From positions 186,001 through 250,000 of the forward strand of contig CAVSHI010000006.1 of assembly GCA_963727845.1 (NCBI GenBank): a stretch of DNA of 64,000 bases, read 5' to 3'. Source of the stretch: JBEKTW01 sp963727845 (GTDB taxonomy: Bacteria > Bacteroidota > Ignavibacteria > UBA10030 > SZUA-254). A program made the position numbers and the translations under genes. The notes beneath the pieces are model-generated. The model saw nothing but the letters and a program-made list of their open reading frames with translations. It was not told the DNA's origin and made no database searches. Numbering within the stretch: position 1 is the stretch's first letter; every line of letters starts with the position of its first letter. Shown here piece by piece: positions 62,352 to 64,000 of this stretch.

Positions 62352-62390
62352 ATGCCGACGCGTCCTCATTGCGGTTCGGTTTTGCTTTGT
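62352..62390 (+). terminator. Degenerate terminator module copy
   Basis: GCCGACGCGTCCTCATTGCGG then TTCGGTTTTGCTTT keeps the order of words of the module at 59470 but pairs weakly. Confidence 0.35.
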
Positions 62391-62572
62391 AGAGTTGCAC
62401 CCCAGGAGTGGCAGTGCGGGTTAGTCCAGTGTTGCCTCAGAACAAAAAAAACCTGCGAGACAGCACGTGCAAAGAATCCTGAGTTGGTGCATGAGTGGAT
62501 TTGCAGGACTGGTGCATGGTTTTGCGGAACGGAATGCGAAAGACACGGCGGTGGAATCAGAAGGGAAATGAT

Positions 62573-63907
62573 ATGAATCTAAGAACTATACTCATCGTAA
62601 GCACTTTTTTTGTAAGCATCAATTCCCATTCTCAAAATGATTCGAATAAGGGTTTAATTGGGAATCGTTTTTTAACATTTAATACGGTTATAAGGGTAAA
62701 TCAAATAGAGGTTTCCAGAAATAAGAATGTGGGAGATGATGAGAGGTTGCAACATACACCCGAAACAATCATAAAGTTCAGAGATGCTATTGATTCCGGA
62801 TTCCCCGGTGCAAAAATAACGTGGGCTTTTAGCTGGCTTGCTTTGCACGACACAACTGAGAATTATTCGAAGATAAGGAAGTTAGTGGTTGGCTATCATT
62901 TCAAGTACGGTGATGAAATTACGTTCATTCCTGGCGCCTATTTTGCCAATGCATACAATACCAGGGAACAGGTAAACAAAGATTTACATGATGGCTTGGC
63001 GATAGTCTCGGAAATGGTGGGCAATGGTTACCGTCCTCAAAGTGTGGTGGCAGGCTTTTTATCAGCAAAGAACCAGGAGTATTTAGCGAATGAAGAAGGT
63101 ATTCATGTTTGCCAGGGAAATATTTGGAGCCAATTTTCTATTGATAATCAAGATGGCGATGGATCGGTTGCATATCCCTACTATCCGTCTAAAGAACATT
63201 TTTGCAAGCCGGCACAAGGGAAAGATGATTTCATTGACTGTGTGAATCTCGACGGATGGACAACGGATTTCTTGGCAGCCCGTCGGCAGGGTTTTGCAGG
63301 CGGTTTTAATAGTCGGATGGGTGTCGGACCAATCGAAACATTGGGGAAATACGGACAGAAAGTCGGGGTGGAAGAAATGCTCCATACAACGGCTGTTCAC
63401 TTCGACGGCGGTTATAATCTGAATGGGTTCGCATGGGTGACAAACTGCTGGGAGGTATCGCTTCCGATGAGTGTCTCGGGACTTACAGAATGGCTCAAGG
63501 AACTAAAAAAACGCTGGCCCGATGTTAAGTTCATCACTCAGGGGGAATTTGGCCTAATCTGGAGAGCGCATTATAAAGCGAACGATTTTGATTACCGCTT
63601 TGAGGAAAAAGGCTCAGGCATTGGGGGGTCGGATGCCGATATGGAAATTCGGTGGTTTATGAACAAAGATTTTCGATTGGCATTATTACGCAACTGGAAG
63701 TTGCATACACCTGAAGATGTCATTGATTACACCCGGTACGATGTACCCGCAAGGGAGCCAAACGAAATGACAAGAAGTTGGAGTATAATGGGAGAGATCA
63801 ATCAAAAACAAACCAGACCTCAGGATAAGCCCATTCCCTTGTCGGAACTTTCGAAAGACGTACGATGGAACATAGAAAAACATTATCCGAAAATAGAGAG
63901 TAGATAG
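62573..63907 (+). CDS. Secreted DUF3863-family protein
   Basis: The 444-residue protein begins MNLRTILIVSTFFVSINSHS, a signal peptide, with AAGGGA before the ATG. The body matches my memory of DUF3863: RFLTFNTVIRVNQIEVSR, TWAFSWLALHDT, FIPGAYFANAYNTREQVNKD, EEGIHVCQGNIWSQFSID and PYYPSKEHFCKPAQGKDDFI. It looks like a polysaccharide-deacetylase-like or glycoside-hydrolase-like barrel, function unproven. The gene is clearly AT-richer than its neighbours, suggesting recent transfer. The frame is open 26 codons upstream without coding signs. Confidence 0.8.
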   Translation: MNLRTILIVSTFFVSINSHSQNDSNKGLIGNRFLTFNTVIRVNQIEVSRNKNVGDDERLQHTPETIIKFRDAIDSGFPGAKITWAFSWLALHDTTENYSKIRKLVVGYHFKYGDEITFIPGAYFANAYNTREQVNKDLHDGLAIVSEMVGNGYRPQSVVAGFLSAKNQEYLANEEGIHVCQGNIWSQFSIDNQDGDGSVAYPYYPSKEHFCKPAQGKDDFIDCVNLDGWTTDFLAARRQGFAGGFNSRMGVGPIETLGKYGQKVGVEEMLHTTAVHFDGGYNLNGFAWVTNCWEVSLPMSVSGLTEWLKELKKRWPDVKFITQGEFGLIWRAHYKANDFDYRFEEKGSGIGGSDADMEIRWFMNKDFRLALLRNWKLHTPEDVIDYTRYDVPAREPNEMTRSWSIMGEINQKQTRPQDKPIPLSELSKDVRWNIEKHYPKIESR

Positions 63908-64000
63908 GTAAGAGAATCAACGGTTGTTTACACGCGGTCATACGCAGAGGGGTTTGAGTGATGTGCTCAACGCATCACTCTGCACACAAAAGTTCGTTCA

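Overview
The window looks like a chromosome segment from a bacterium of the Bacteroidota/Chlorobi lineage, most like Ignavibacteria or a close relative. Three large secreted proteins end in the YPNPFNP(T/S)T-type C-terminal sorting domain of the type IX secretion system (T9SS). A PUR-family DUF3276 protein, long beta-propeller exoproteins and a 16S/23S methylase-rich housekeeping set fit that group. This assignment rests on protein signatures only.

Layout. 1-3.0 kb, plus strand: 3' end of hisS, a conserved small protein, lgt, a glutaredoxin-like protein, a tiny membrane protein (1918-2097) and rlmB. 3.2-8.1 kb, minus: a tightly packed operon of acyl-CoA dehydrogenase, acyl-CoA carboxyltransferase, an exported protein and an NtrC-type regulator. 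8.3-11.5 kb, minus: purD, a sugar epimerase and meaB joined by 4-base overlaps. 11.7-17.5 kb, minus: a secreted protein, a glycosyltransferase, a M24 aminopeptidase, guaB and a glutaryl-CoA-dehydrogenase-like gene. 17.9-22.0 kb, minus: a single-domain response regulator with a second NtrC-type regulator, tRNA-Pro(UGG), and a B12/radical-SAM protein. 22.1-23.9 kb is an AT-richer scar: a decayed lipoprotein gene fused to an IS1-type transposase remnant, then a small gene overlapping a DUF2335 gene. 24-28 kb, plus: BatA-like, hflX and suhB. 28.3-34.8 kb, minus: a second single-domain response regulator, pdp, NUDIX, MscS, pyrE, ORF6N, pterin dehydratase, a divergent peptide deformylase and murI. 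34.8-39.4 kb, plus: nadE, rsmI, a CIRCE-controlled groES-groEL pair and DUF3276. 39.5-42.9 kb, minus: a galactose operon (small Cys protein, galK, Na+/solute symporter, small membrane protein) with a palindromic operator candidate.

43-64 kb is accessory in character. It holds a lipoprotein rubrerythrin, a frameshifted lipoprotein, a PD40 propeller lipoprotein, a 1427-codon T9SS gene split by a 1082-bp insertion sequence, an ABC exporter whose ATPase has a frameshift, two further T9SS exoproteins, a hybrid sensor kinase and a DUF3863 protein.

Best observations. (1) The insertion sequence at 47723-48804 has 26-bp inverted ends and a 5-bp target duplication; removing it restores one open frame across the T9SS gene, while its own transposase is broken in an A7 run right after the ATG. 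(2) A 136-bp element at 38817-38952 folds on paper as a three-way junction. (3) Many intergenic gaps carry quasi-periodic short-word tracts. (4) At least fourteen promoter candidates fit TTG-N20-TAnnTT, several giving almost leaderless transcripts, and one sub-class is shared by a kinase and response-regulator genes. I did not find a clear new defence or biosynthetic system; the DUF2335 pair and the three-way-junction element are the nearest things to undescribed biology. All fold, homology and promoter statements were made by eye.
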